A stretch of DNA of 64,000 nucleotides from Candidatus Helarchaeota archaeon (GCA_013375355.1 JABXJV010000276.1:1-64000); one strand, 5' to 3'; numbered from the stretch's first letter, positions 1 to 9,356 are shown. The notes: generated from the letters alone by a model not told the origin. Numbers and translations: made by a program.

Positions 1-312
1 AAAAAAGGATCATTTATAATCAAAGGTAAAAAAAATATTTTGAAATCTATCCCTGCAACAATTAAAATTGGGTTTAAAATCGAAGATGACTATACATATC
101 CCGTAATTTCTCCAAATATAGAACAAAAAGATATACTCTTTCCGGTAGAAATTTATCCAGGAGATTTAAAAAGTTCCAGACTAGCAAAAGAAATTATGTC
201 ATATTGGTTATCAAATGTTAAAGATTCAAAACTCCGAAATAAGATAAAACAAATTAATATTGATGAAATACAGCGTTTAATCCCAACTGGGAAAGGCAAA
301 ATAAAAAAATAA
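1..312 (+). CDS. NFACT/Rqc2-family protein, C-terminal part (truncated by window start)
   Basis: The reading frame is open from base 1, so the gene starts upstream of the window and only about the last 103 residues are present. The piece GSFIIKGKK followed by KSIPATIKIG, then YPGDLKSSRLAKEI and finally IDEIQRLIPTGKGKI matches the C-terminal end of archaeal NFACT (fibronectin-binding A/DUF814) proteins, which act with the large ribosomal subunit in quality control of stalled nascent chains. Only this tail can be judged; the N-terminal domains lie outside. The family assignment is fairly sure; the role is known for the family, not shown here. Confidence 0.7.
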   Translation, partial: KKGSFIIKGKKNILKSIPATIKIGFKIEDDYTYPVISPNIEQKDILFPVEIYPGDLKSSRLAKEIMSYWLSNVKDSKLRNKIKQINIDEIQRLIPTGKGKIKK

Positions 313-422
313 TTAAAATTCTTTTTTACCAAATCCTTAATTTCTTCCATTGAATATTCTTTTTTGCACTAATAAAAAATCTTAATAAAATTCAGTTTCA
401 TTATTGAATTGAGGGTAATATT

Positions 423-1232
423 ATGCGTATCAGTGAAATTATGGAAAAAAATATTAGAAAAATATCAATTGACAAAGATCGATTGTTAATTGATGCAATT
501 GAAATGATGAAAAAACAAAATTTATCTACCTTATTATGTACAAACGATGATAAACTCGCAGGCATTCTTACTGAGAGAGAGCTTGCCGATAGATTGGGAT
601 CAAGCAAGAGTAAATCTATAAAAGCTTCAAGTCTTCACGTTTCAACATCTATGTATTATAAACCAAAAATTGTTTCTCCGAAGACGGAATTAAGTGAAGC
701 GGCGGAGATAATGCTTAAAGAAGAGGTTTCGGGACTACCTGTAATGGAAGATGATAAACCTGTGGGATTAATTACATATAATGAAATGACCCAAATTTGC
801 CAAAAATTGGATAAAATTTCTTTAAACAAAATTATGACAAAAAAGCCAATTACAATTTCGATCAGTGATAGGTTAATCCATGCACGTAATATTTTATTTG
901 ATAAAAATGTTTCTGTGCTTCCCGTACTTGATGGAGAAAATCTTATAGGATTGATATCTGAAGGAATGATTGCAAGAGCTTTTGCAAATTTTAGAAATAA
1001 AGTGCCAGGTCGACATCAAGAAGAACGATTAAGATATATTTTGGTTGCAGATGCTATGAAGACAGATCCACCCACTTTAAAAGAAAACGATTCTATTGGT
1101 GATGCAGCTAAATTATTGCTCGAAGAAGGAATGAGAGCAATTCCAATAATAAATGATAATGATAAATTAATTGGAATTGTATCAAAAACTGACATGGTTA
1201 AATTAGTAAAAAATAATTTAAAAATTGATTAA
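423..1232 (+). CDS. Four-CBS-domain protein
   Basis: A 269-residue protein made of four CBS repeats and little else. Each repeat begins with a motif such as SEIMEKN, SPKTELSEA, NKIMTKKP and ADAMKTDPP, and has an internal core like VLPVLDGENLIGLIS or AIPIINDNDKLIGIVS. CBS pairs bind adenosine nucleotides and usually sense energy state or act as regulatory modules. The ATG at 423 follows GAGGGT at a normal spacing. It lies in its own transcription unit before a dihydroorotase-like gene. The partner or target cannot be read from the sequence. Confidence 0.85.
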   Translation: MRISEIMEKNIRKISIDKDRLLIDAIEMMKKQNLSTLLCTNDDKLAGILTERELADRLGSSKSKSIKASSLHVSTSMYYKPKIVSPKTELSEAAEIMLKEEVSGLPVMEDDKPVGLITYNEMTQICQKLDKISLNKIMTKKPITISISDRLIHARNILFDKNVSVLPVLDGENLIGLISEGMIARAFANFRNKVPGRHQEERLRYILVADAMKTDPPTLKENDSIGDAAKLLLEEGMRAIPIINDNDKLIGIVSKTDMVKLVKNNLKID

Positions 1233-1285
1233 AATCCCATCTTCATTTATTACCCCAATTTTTTTAACAAAAGGAATATAAGTCA

Positions 1286-2620
1286 TTGAAAGATTTAATC
1301 CTTAGTAATGCTAAAATTTTCACGGAAGGAGATATAAAAGAGGGGGGGATTGCTATTGATGAAGGAAAAATTTTTAAAATAGCAAAAGAACCCAATCTAC
1401 CTCCCGCTTCCAAAGAAATAGATTGTAATGGCAATTTAATTTTACCTGGAATTATTGATGTTCACGTTCATTTGAGAGATTTAGATTTATCGTATAAAGA
1501 AGATTTCTTGACTGGAACACGTGCAGCATTGGCAGGAGGAATAACCACAGTTTTAGACATGCCAAATACTAAACCACGAACTGATACTCCAGAAAAATTT
1601 AAATTAAAATTAAAAAAGGCAGCCAATAAAATTGTTTGTAATGCGGGTTTTTATTCTGCTATTCCAGAGAACTTCCAAGATATCTTAAAAATAACGAAAT
1701 TAGGGGCAATGGGTTTTAAAATTTATCCAGATCATCCATATTCAAATTTTGATTTTGCTAACGACGAACAACTTGATTCCTTATTTAAAATTCTAAAAAA
1801 GACTAAACTTCCCATCGTAGTTCATGCTGAAAAAAAAGACACTAAAGAATTGATTAAAAAATATAAAGAAGAAAAATACACAGATATTGAAGCATTCTTG
1901 AAGGCTCACGACTTCTATAGTGAAACTTCAACAGTTGATAGATGTATTAATTTAATAAAGCAGAATGGAATAAAGTTACACTTTGCTCATATTAGTACTT
2001 CTGAGTCTGTTAGGAGAATTATAGAAGCTAAAAGTAGTGGAATAAATTTTTCATTAGAAATCACTCCACATCATTTAATTTTAGACTCAGATTCACTCCA
2101 AACCCAAAAGACATTTTCTAAAATGGTCCCCCCTTTACGAAAAAAAGGTGATCGAGATGCGCTTTGGGATGGAATTAATTCAGGATTTGTAGATATCATA
2201 GCAACAGATCATGCCCCGCATTCGTTGACCGAAAAAAAGTCTAATTTTCTAGAAGCCCCGAGTGGAATTCCTGGGTTAGAAACTTTATTACCCTTAATGT
2301 TAACCCACATAAACAAGGAGAGAATTACTTTAGCAAAATTCGTCGAATTAAGTTCAAGAAACCCTGCTAAAATATTTAATCTTCAAGGAAAGGGAAAACT
2401 TTCTAATAAATCAGATGCAGACCTTGTTGTAGTGGATCTAAAAGAGAAATTTAAAATAAATTCCGAAAATTTCTTTTCTAAGGCTCATCATTCTCCGTTT
2501 GATGGATTTGAAGTCCAGGGTATTCCTATTATGACAATTTTAAATGGAGAATTAGTTATGGATCATGGAGAAATTTTAGCGAAAGCAGGAACGGGATCAA
2601 TTATTAAACCACAGAATTAA
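1286..2620 (+). CDS. pyrC: Dihydroorotase (class I amidohydrolase)
   Basis: This 444-residue protein is a metal-dependent amidohydrolase of the class I dihydroorotase type, which cyclises carbamoyl-aspartate to dihydroorotate in pyrimidine synthesis. Visible signatures are DVHVHLRD (metal ligands HxH), the GGITTVLDMPNT segment, a metal-binding His in FAHIST, TPHHLI, and IATDHAPH with the catalytic Asp. The length fits the family. The start is a TTG. It is followed after 10 bases by the Mut7-C gene. Allantoinase and other cyclic amidohydrolases share this scaffold, so substrate specificity is inferred. Confidence 0.8.
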   Translation: MKDLILSNAKIFTEGDIKEGGIAIDEGKIFKIAKEPNLPPASKEIDCNGNLILPGIIDVHVHLRDLDLSYKEDFLTGTRAALAGGITTVLDMPNTKPRTDTPEKFKLKLKKAANKIVCNAGFYSAIPENFQDILKITKLGAMGFKIYPDHPYSNFDFANDEQLDSLFKILKKTKLPIVVHAEKKDTKELIKKYKEEKYTDIEAFLKAHDFYSETSTVDRCINLIKQNGIKLHFAHISTSESVRRIIEAKSSGINFSLEITPHHLILDSDSLQTQKTFSKMVPPLRKKGDRDALWDGINSGFVDIIATDHAPHSLTEKKSNFLEAPSGIPGLETLLPLMLTHINKERITLAKFVELSSRNPAKIFNLQGKGKLSNKSDADLVVVDLKEKFKINSENFFSKAHHSPFDGFEVQGIPIMTILNGELVMDHGEILAKAGTGSIIKPQN

Positions 2621-2630
2621 CTGAATTTGG

Positions 2631-3125
2631 GTGTTTTATATTCTTACATTTATTTGCGACTCTATGTTTGGAAGAACTGCCAAATGGCTACGACTATTAG
2701 GTTATGATACATTATACTACACTAGTATAAGTGACGACCAATTCTTAGAAATAGCAAAAAATAAAAATCGAATTCTATTAACAAAAGACGAGGAGTTAGT
2801 AGAAAGAGCAAAAAATAAAAAAATTCCAGTTTTATTTCTGAAAGGAAATTATGTAAAAAATCTAGCTTATTTATCTAAAAAATATGAAATTGATCTAATT
2901 ATTGACCCTAAAACATCTCGATGTCCCACTTGTAATTATGAGATTGTGTCAGTAACTAAATCAGAAATTGAAGATATGGTTCCTCAATCAACTTTTGACC
3001 TTTTTAACGAATTTTGGATTTGCACTAATGATTCTTGTAAAAAAGTTTACTATAAAGGTCATCACTGGATAAACTTCGAAAAAACGTTAGAGAAAATTAA
3101 AAAAATTAAGAAATCTCTAGGTTAA
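2631..3125 (+). CDS. Mut7-C RNase domain protein (PIN-like, DUF82)
   Basis: A 164-residue protein with the Mut7-C arrangement: an N-terminal DSMFGRTAKWLRLLGYDT motif with the first acidic residue of a PIN-like active site, an ILLTKDEELV segment with further acidic residues, and a C-terminal zinc ribbon (CPTCNYE, then C-x4-C in WICTNDSCKKVY). These proteins are predicted RNases. It starts at GTG 2631, 10 bases after the dihydroorotase-like gene, so the two are probably co-transcribed. Cellular target unknown. Confidence 0.8.
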   Translation: MFYILTFICDSMFGRTAKWLRLLGYDTLYYTSISDDQFLEIAKNKNRILLTKDEELVERAKNKKIPVLFLKGNYVKNLAYLSKKYEIDLIIDPKTSRCPTCNYEIVSVTKSEIEDMVPQSTFDLFNEFWICTNDSCKKVYYKGHHWINFEKTLEKIKKIKKSLG

Positions 3126-3152
3126 AATAAAAAAAAAGAATTTATTGGTATA

Positions 3153-3818
3153 TTATTCAAATTTTTGAGATCTTACTACTGGTTCTTTCTCAATCCTGAA
3201 TGTTTTCACGATTTCTACAACCACGCTTAATTCTACGGAAGTACTTTGATCAGGATCCAAAGAAATTTCCCAAATATATTCGGGTAAGTCCTTTTTAGTA
3301 GGTTCTGGAACTGATGATTCATAGCGAACTTCCTTAACTTCAATATACTTTAATTTTAAATTTTGAACGCGCTTATTTGAAATATTTTTCAAAGTTATTT
3401 TTCTTTGAATGAGATCTTTTCTTCTACGGGTTTCTATTTCTTTAATCCTTGGATCAGGATGTTCTGGTGGTTCTCTTTTTATTTCTTCTTTTCCTCGCTC
3501 AACTTTAACTAATAAATCATTTATTTCAATGCTAGTGTCGTCATGTTTTTCGGAAGATAATTTTCCTGCAACTGATCCTGGTGTTTTTGAATAAAGAGTT
3601 GGTAGGCCTTGTTCCATGACAATTAGGTCAGTTTGGGGAATATCTTTATTTAAATTATTAAATATATATTGGATTTTTGTTATGTGAGTTAATTTATCGT
3701 ATTGAGCCGAGGAAACATTATATTTTACTTCTGTTTCTCGGTTTATCTCGAAAGGAACGCTTTCAAATTTGAACCATTCCAATCGAATTTTTTTTCGGGG
3801 ATATAATGTTGCTTTCAT
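3153..3818 (-). CDS. DUF4139-like C-terminal module protein
   Basis: This 221-residue protein is the last gene of a three-gene minus-strand set. It looks beta-rich, with a charged middle segment (residues about 105-140, REPPEHPDPRIKEIETRR) and a segment TLKNISNKRVQNLKLKYIEV typical of beta-sandwich domains that end DUF4139 proteins. Its start lies 14 bases after the stop of the upstream paralogue, implying co-translation. It has no signal peptide or catalytic motif that I recognise. The DUF4139 link rests mostly on context and is tentative; function unknown. Confidence 0.5.
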   Translation of the reverse strand: MKATLYPRKKIRLEWFKFESVPFEINRETEVKYNVSSAQYDKLTHITKIQYIFNNLNKDIPQTDLIVMEQGLPTLYSKTPGSVAGKLSSEKHDDTSIEINDLLVKVERGKEEIKREPPEHPDPRIKEIETRRRKDLIQRKITLKNISNKRVQNLKLKYIEVKEVRYESSVPEPTKKDLPEYIWEISLDPDQSTSVELSVVVEIVKTFRIEKEPVVRSQKFE

Positions 3819-3828
3819 TTTAATAACC

Positions 3829-4533
3829 TCACTTAAATCTCCTTTTTAATCGTTGAATATTTCTCAAAATATTTTCATTAGCAGGTATTTGCATTTGAGC
3901 AAACGCTTGTTGCTCAGCTTCACCACCGACAGGCATGACAGGTGTAGGGGCAAGGTCAAATTCCGCAAATTCAAGCTCTACATTTTCAAAAATGAAATCT
4001 GAATTGTTATCAACATTAATGTAACCCACTATCTTGGCAACATTGTTTTTTTCATCCAAGTCTACTTGAACTCCGGGTTTCCAACGAATTCGCAAATCTA
4101 TAATGAAGTATTTTAGCGTAAGATTGATTTCGGCATCGACTTCTGACGCCACTACTATGTCTATCTCTCCAAACATGTCTTCATATTGTCTATAATATGC
4201 AGATTCACAGATGGCTAGAATTTTTTTTCTTGATTCTGCTCTCAAATCGGTTGCATTAGTGATTATATTATTGGAAGCCGTTCTTTCTCGTGAAATACCC
4301 ATGTTGACAATCGTTTTATCTGGCAGTTTAATGCTTAATTGACTAAGTTTGACTTTATCTTGAAATTCACTTACGATTTCTACAATGACTTGTTCTGGGT
4401 CGAAACTTGCAGGTACATCCATTATTTCAAAATTATTTTTTCCTGGTGAAACCTTAGCCTTTTGCTTTCTAATTACGAGTCCGCCACCACCAGAAAAGAT
4501 GATGGTATCAGTTATTGGTGGATTTATTCTCAT
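3829..4533 (-). CDS. DUF4140/DUF4139-like protein, copy 2
   Basis: About 234 residues. The N-terminal half (GLVIRKQKAKVSPGKNNFEI, PASFDPEQV) has the pattern of DUF4140, the N-terminal domain of MuiA-like proteins. The second half (RIRWKPGVQVDLDE, GYINVDNNSDFIFENVELEF) resembles the beginning of DUF4139. It is clearly a paralogue of the upstream gene at 4589-5314. The ATG at 4533 is preferred over the one at 4548 because GGAGG sits at the right distance before it. The coiled-coil spacer normally between the two domains is very short here. Function unknown. Confidence 0.6.
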   Translation of the reverse strand: MRINPPITDTIIFSGGGGLVIRKQKAKVSPGKNNFEIMDVPASFDPEQVIVEIVSEFQDKVKLSQLSIKLPDKTIVNMGISRERTASNNIITNATDLRAESRKKILAICESAYYRQYEDMFGEIDIVVASEVDAEINLTLKYFIIDLRIRWKPGVQVDLDEKNNVAKIVGYINVDNNSDFIFENVELEFAEFDLAPTPVMPVGGEAEQQAFAQMQIPANENILRNIQRLKRRFK

Positions 4534-4588
4534 TAAAAGATCCTCCATTTTGTCAATTTAAAGTTCCCTCATTTTTATCATTTTTTCT

Positions 4589-5314
4589 TCACATCAAAAC
4601 TCGTTTTAATCGTTGAACTTGCTTATATAATTTTTTCTTTCTTGGCTTTACTCTTGGTTCTTCACCGTATTCATCTTCACCTTCAAACTCGAATTCATCT
4701 TCATCTTCACCTTCCATAGGAGTTTCTGCAAGATCAAATTCTGCAAATTTTAGTTCAACGTTTTCTAAAAGAAGATCTGAATTGTTATCAACATTAATGT
4801 AGCCAATAATAGTTGCAACGTTACTTTTTTCATCTAAGTCTACCTGTACTCCTGGTTTCCAACGAATTCGGGTGTCATTGAAGAAATATTTAATGGGTAA
4901 AGTTATCTCTTCTTCTTTAACGTCAGATTGGATTATAATATCCAATTCTCCAAGCATGTCTTCATATTGTCTATAATACGCTGATTCACAAATGGCTAGA
5001 ATTTCTTTTCGGGATTCTGCTCTTAAATCGGTTGCACTTGATATTATGTTGTTTGAAGCATTTCTTTCACGTTGAATTACCATGTTCACAATAGTCCTAT
5101 CTGGTAATTTTAGGCTTAATTGGGTGATTTTTACACTACCTAGGTTTTCTCCTTCTAATTCAACGGTGACTTGTTCGGGATCGTAGGAAGCTGGAACATC
5201 AATAATTTCAAATTCATTCTTTCCAGGAGCTACTCTAATTTTTTGCTTTCGAATCACGAGTCCGCCACCACCTGAGAAGATGATGGCTTCTAAAGTTGGG
5301 GGATTTATCTTCAG
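4589..5314 (-). CDS. DUF4140/DUF4139-like protein, copy 1 (probable CTG start)
   Basis: Paralogue of the next gene, with the same DUF4140-like N-terminus and DUF4139-like start, then an acidic tail (EGEDEDEFEFEGEDEYGEEP) and a basic end. The conserved N-terminus KINPPTLEAIIFSGGGGLV aligns with RINPP in the paralogue, but the only ATG/GTG/TTG in frame is a GTG at 5257, inside the conserved region. A CTG at 5314 sits 9 bases after an AAGGAG sequence (complement of 5324-5329) and aligns exactly with the ATG of copy 2, so I place the start there. An in-frame stop closes the frame further upstream. Function unknown. Confidence 0.6.
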   Translation of the reverse strand: MKINPPTLEAIIFSGGGGLVIRKQKIRVAPGKNEFEIIDVPASYDPEQVTVELEGENLGSVKITQLSLKLPDRTIVNMVIQRERNASNNIISSATDLRAESRKEILAICESAYYRQYEDMLGELDIIIQSDVKEEEITLPIKYFFNDTRIRWKPGVQVDLDEKSNVATIIGYINVDNNSDLLLENVELKFAEFDLAETPMEGEDEDEFEFEGEDEYGEEPRVKPRKKKLYKQVQRLKRVLM

Positions 5315-5503
5315 TTTAACTATCTCCTTTAAATCGTTGTTTATTTCTGAAAAAAGTTTGAAATCACTTCATTTTTTTTAATTTTTATGACATTTTTAGA
5401 TTTTTATTAGGAACTTTTTATTATTTTCAGAATAAATTATAGTTTAAAAATCGTGTTATTTTAAATTTGATAAAACCATAGTGTTTTTTTCTGGTGTTAT
5501 ATC

Positions 5504-6127
5504 ATGCTTTCTTTAGATGAGGGAAAATTTTTAGTTAAGTTGGCCAGAAAAAATATTGAATCCTATATAAAAGTAGGAAAAAAAATTGAGATTCCAAAAG
5601 ATATTTCTGAAAAACTGAAAGAAAAAGCGGGTGTTTTTGTAACCTTAAGAAAATTGAAGGAACCAGGTCCTGAAAAGGAATTACGAGGTTGTATAGGTTA
5701 TCCACTACCTCACCTCCCGCTTATCGATGCTGTTATTGAATCAAGCATTAGTTCTGCAACGAAAGATTCAAGATTTTCACGCGTAAAAGCAGTAGAATTA
5801 GATAACATAATAGTTGAAGTAAGTGCTTTAACTCCTCCAGAAGAAATTAAAGTAAATAATCCAGAGGAATATTTGGAAAAAATCAAAATAGGAAGAGACG
5901 GTTTGATTGTTGAGTATAGCGGAAATAGCGGTTTATTATTACCACAAGTTCCAGTTGACTGGAAGTGGGATGTTAAGACTTATTTAGAGCATCTAATGCA
6001 AAAAGCATGGCTTCCATCAAATATCTGGAAAGAAAAAGATGTTAAAATATCTAGCTTTCAAGCAGAAATTTTTGAAGAAGAAACACCTCGAGGGGAAGTT
6101 GTCCGTAGAGAAATTGGAGAATGTTAA
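5504..6127 (+). CDS. AMMECR1-domain protein
   Basis: This 207-residue protein has the AMMECR1 hallmark LRGCIGYPLPHLPL (residues about 64-77), plus FVTLRK before it and GLLLPQVPVDWKWDV near the C-terminus. The family is universal in archaea and eukaryotes. Its biochemical role is unsettled; archaeal structures suggest an enzyme-like fold. The ATG at 5504 starts a full-length protein. It precedes nadC by 34 bases on the same strand. Confidence 0.88.
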   Translation: MLSLDEGKFLVKLARKNIESYIKVGKKIEIPKDISEKLKEKAGVFVTLRKLKEPGPEKELRGCIGYPLPHLPLIDAVIESSISSATKDSRFSRVKAVELDNIIVEVSALTPPEEIKVNNPEEYLEKIKIGRDGLIVEYSGNSGLLLPQVPVDWKWDVKTYLEHLMQKAWLPSNIWKEKDVKISSFQAEIFEEETPRGEVVRREIGEC

Positions 6128-6161
6128 AAATTAGATATTAAGGCTAGGATAGTAAATTAAT

Positions 6162-7022
6162 ATGGAATTACCAAAAACAATTTTAAAAAGAATAATCAAG
6201 GAATTTTTAGAAGTCGATGTAGGATTTGGAGATATAACTACAAATACACTCATACCAGATAATATTCAAGCTACAGCTGAAATTAAAGCTCGAGAAAATG
6301 GAGTTGTAGCTGGGATACAAGAGGCAATAATGGTTTTTGAATTAATGAATATAAAAAAACTTGATAATATCAAGGATGGTAGTACAGTAAAAAAGGATCA
6401 AACAATTTTAAAAATTAAGGGACGTGCTAAAGACATCTTAACTGCGGAAAGAACTGCTCTTAATATACTTATGAGAATGAGTGGAATTGCTACTGAAACA
6501 AATTCGGTAATAAAAATTGTCCGTGAAATAAATAAAGTAACGAGAATTGCATGTACAAGGAAAGTAACACCTGGTTTTCAATATTTTGAAAAAAGAGCGG
6601 TTAGCTTAGGGGGCGGTGATACACATAGATTCAATTTAGATGATGAAATTATGGTGAAAGATAACCATCTAAGTATTTTTGGGGATATTAGAAAAGCAGT
6701 TGAAAAAATTAGAAAAGAAATAAGTTTTTCAAAAAAAATTGAGGTAGAAGTTGAAACAATTGACCAAGTATTAGAAGCAGCGAACGCTGGAGCTGATATT
6801 ATAATGTTTGATAACTTTACCCCAGAAAAAGCTGCGGAAGCTTTAAAACTTTTAGAAGAAAAGGGATTACGTGATAAAGTTACAATTGAATTTTCTGGAG
6901 GGATTAATAAAAATAATGTCAAGAATTACGCAAAACTTAATCCCGATGTCATCTCCATGGGATATTTAATTCATTCATCCAAGTCTTTAAACATCAATTT
7001 GGAATTTATAGAAACCAAATAA
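6162..7022 (+). CDS. nadC: Nicotinate-nucleotide pyrophosphorylase (carboxylating)
   Basis: A 286-residue quinolinate phosphoribosyltransferase, converting quinolinate and PRPP to nicotinate mononucleotide in de novo NAD synthesis. The signatures are GDITTN near the N-terminus, AERTALNILMRMSGIAT, TRKVTPGFQYFEKRAVSLGG with the substrate-binding basic residues, HRFNLDDEIMVKDNHL, VEVET, IMFDNFTPE and FSGGIN. The length is normal. nadA and nadB are not in the window. It is convergent with the ThiI-like gene, leaving only 2 bases between stops. Confidence 0.93.
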   Translation: MELPKTILKRIIKEFLEVDVGFGDITTNTLIPDNIQATAEIKARENGVVAGIQEAIMVFELMNIKKLDNIKDGSTVKKDQTILKIKGRAKDILTAERTALNILMRMSGIATETNSVIKIVREINKVTRIACTRKVTPGFQYFEKRAVSLGGGDTHRFNLDDEIMVKDNHLSIFGDIRKAVEKIRKEISFSKKIEVEVETIDQVLEAANAGADIIMFDNFTPEKAAEALKLLEEKGLRDKVTIEFSGGINKNNVKNYAKLNPDVISMGYLIHSSKSLNINLEFIETK

Positions 7023-7024
7023 CA

Positions 7025-8188
7025 TTAAATTTTTATTTTTTTGGCACTCTTAACCAATTTTTCCGCAATATCTTGTATTGAATTAATTTCTAATTGGTTA
7101 AGATCCTGAAATTTTATCTTTTCATTTTCATTGAAGTTTAAAAGAAGATCTTTTCTATTGATAAAAGAAATATTTTCAAATTTATCCATTAATTCATTTA
7201 AATTGTCTAAATTTTTTCCTAGTAAAGGTCGAAAAATTGGGGATTTCACTAAATTTTCAATAATATTTAAAAATTTTAGGCTGAAGATATCAGAAAACGT
7301 ATGAAAAGTTACTATTCCTCGCGCATTTTCTAAAATAGCAATTTTTTCAGCTACTAGAAACATTAATTGGAGGTTAATTTGAAATTTATCCACATTTTCT
7401 AAAGATTTATGTGATTCAATTAATTTTTTGCAATCTGGAATTTCATAAATATGAAATTTGTCCGAATTTACATATTTTTTCAAATTTTGGGCTATTTTTA
7501 TTACATGATTTGAAAGATTTTGATTTGTAAACTTCCAAAAATTGAAAAATATTGGTATTACTCTACAACCCTTACGAAGCATGAGCCATGTAGATAAAAA
7601 ACTATTAAAATCACCAAAAAAGAGAGAAACAAGATTATCTTGTGAATTATATGGAAATCCACCTAACCCGTCAATAGTATCTTTGAAAATATAGGCCCAT
7701 TTACCCCTTATCTCTATAAATATAGTTACATCAGGGTTAGTTAAATCCACTTTTATATTTCTTTTATTAAATTTTTTGTTTATAAGAGCTCCAACTTCAT
7801 TTGCTACGTCTTGTGATGTATACTCATGCTGTCCAGAACGTCTGACACGTATTGCAAAGGTGTTGTCTTTCTTAATTAAAACATCAGCAAATTTCAATCC
7901 TTCATCAAAAATAGCTGAAAGTTCGGAATTAACTTTTTTAACTGGACTTATCGATACTATCCCAAATACCTCTGATAAGATTTTTGCGGTCTCTTCGATG
8001 CTATCTGTATGGATGAAAAATCTTCCTTGCAGTGGGAGGCGTTCAATCTTATATGCTATTTTTTCTTTATCTAGAACATATTTTATATTAACCTCTAATT
8101 GTTTTTCAAACCTTCTTCGAACTTTGTCACTCTTTAATGATATTTCTCCATATCGGAGCAGCAAGGTTGTGAAATTTAATTGGCTCAT
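7025..8188 (-). CDS. ThiI-like THUMP protein with degenerate PP-loop
   Basis: This 387-residue protein has ThiI architecture: an N-terminal ferredoxin-like segment (LLRYGEISLKS), a THUMP domain (TFAIRVRRSGQHEYTSQDVA; NPDVTIFIEIRGKWAYIF; GLGGFPYNS) and a Rossmann-like C-terminal domain. ThiI makes 4-thiouridine in tRNA, and in some organisms the thiazole of thiamine. The PP-loop that binds ATP, normally SGGxDS, reads FGDFNS at residues 191-196 (7601-7618), and glycines and Asp are lost. The following LMLRKGCRVIPIFF still matches the family. It probably still binds tRNA but may not adenylate it. Confidence 0.75.
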   Translation of the reverse strand: MSQLNFTTLLLRYGEISLKSDKVRRRFEKQLEVNIKYVLDKEKIAYKIERLPLQGRFFIHTDSIEETAKILSEVFGIVSISPVKKVNSELSAIFDEGLKFADVLIKKDNTFAIRVRRSGQHEYTSQDVANEVGALINKKFNKRNIKVDLTNPDVTIFIEIRGKWAYIFKDTIDGLGGFPYNSQDNLVSLFFGDFNSFLSTWLMLRKGCRVIPIFFNFWKFTNQNLSNHVIKIAQNLKKYVNSDKFHIYEIPDCKKLIESHKSLENVDKFQINLQLMFLVAEKIAILENARGIVTFHTFSDIFSLKFLNIIENLVKSPIFRPLLGKNLDNLNELMDKFENISFINRKDLLLNFNENEKIKFQDLNQLEINSIQDIAEKLVKSAKKIKI

Positions 8189-8345
8189 CTAAAGATTACA
8201 ACACATTTTCTAAATTTTAATAATTATAAAAACTGAATCTTATATGAAAATAATCAAGAGGTTAATTCCTTATATTTATCAATTAAATAAAATATTAGTT
8301 AACAATTTTTTTAATGATAATTAAAAATGGACGAAGGTGTAAAAA

Positions 8346-9218
8346 ATGAAAGAATTCCGTCCAATGGCTATGATAAATGTAACCAATAGATGTAACTTAA
8401 GATGCAAACATTGTTTCGTTTTTCGGGAGGGAAACCCGAATATCCCCACTAAAAAGAGCGAAATGCCTGCAGATGTCATGATAAAAGAAATTAAGAAATA
8501 CAGAAACCGATATGGTATCGTCTCGCAAGTATGGATGGGGGGAGAACCTCTATTAAGAAAAGATGTATTAAAACCTGGAGTTAAATTATTCCCCAGAAAT
8601 GTTATTACTACAAATGGAACTCTTCCATTAATAAATTTAGGTAAAAAAACAAAATGGTGTGTTTCATTAGATGGTCCAGAAGAAGTTAATGATGAAGTTC
8701 GGGGAAAAGGGACTTTTCAAAGAGTTATATCTAATCTAAATAATTTACCAGATGATTTTGAAGGGGACCTTCAAAGCCAATGTGTAATTACAAAGAAAAA
8801 TGAAGATTGTTTTGAAGAAATAATCGATGTTTTACGGGAAGAAACTCCAGTAAGAGGCCTTGTTTTCTCTTTTTATGTTCCGAGAAAGAACGATACATCC
8901 GGTCTCGGCTGGAAAACCTTAAAAGAACGAGATTCGGTGATAAAAAAAGTAATTGCTTTAAAAAAGAAATATCCAAACTATATTCTTAATAAGGAGTTGG
9001 CATTTGAACTTATGTTATCTCAAAATGCACCAGAAATAATTAAAAATTGCCCAATAAAGAGATTTTTTATCCCAATGTATCTTGGAGACAACGGTTTTGA
9101 GCAACCCTTCTGTTGTTATGGCAATGATGTGCATTGCTTACTTTGTGGAGCTTGGGGAGTTTTTGAAATAGCTGCTCGAATGAAGTCGAGTTCCCAGTTT
9201 CCTTTTAATTATATATAA
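8346..9218 (+). CDS. Radical SAM protein, copy A
   Basis: A 290-residue radical SAM enzyme. The cluster motif is TNRCNLRCKHC (residues about 14-24, CxxxCxxC), followed by WMGGEPLLR, the GGE motif that contacts SAM. Cysteines near the C-terminus (NCPIKRF; CCYGNDVHCLLCGAWG) could bind an extra cluster, as in SPASM/Twitch proteins. The ATG follows AAGGTG. A close paralogue lies at 11214-12095. Substrate cannot be predicted; heme- or peptide-modifying families have similar layouts. Confidence 0.82.
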   Translation: MKEFRPMAMINVTNRCNLRCKHCFVFREGNPNIPTKKSEMPADVMIKEIKKYRNRYGIVSQVWMGGEPLLRKDVLKPGVKLFPRNVITTNGTLPLINLGKKTKWCVSLDGPEEVNDEVRGKGTFQRVISNLNNLPDDFEGDLQSQCVITKKNEDCFEEIIDVLREETPVRGLVFSFYVPRKNDTSGLGWKTLKERDSVIKKVIALKKKYPNYILNKELAFELMLSQNAPEIIKNCPIKRFFIPMYLGDNGFEQPFCCYGNDVHCLLCGAWGVFEIAARMKSSSQFPFNYI

Positions 9219-9356
9219 ATTTCCTAAATCATTCAGTTTCCTATTAATTATTATTTAGATAATCATAATAGTATTTTGATAATTATATATTGGAATTTTA
9301 AAAACACTTTTATCCATGATCCTATCTTATATACATAATTGGAGGTGAAAGGAAGA

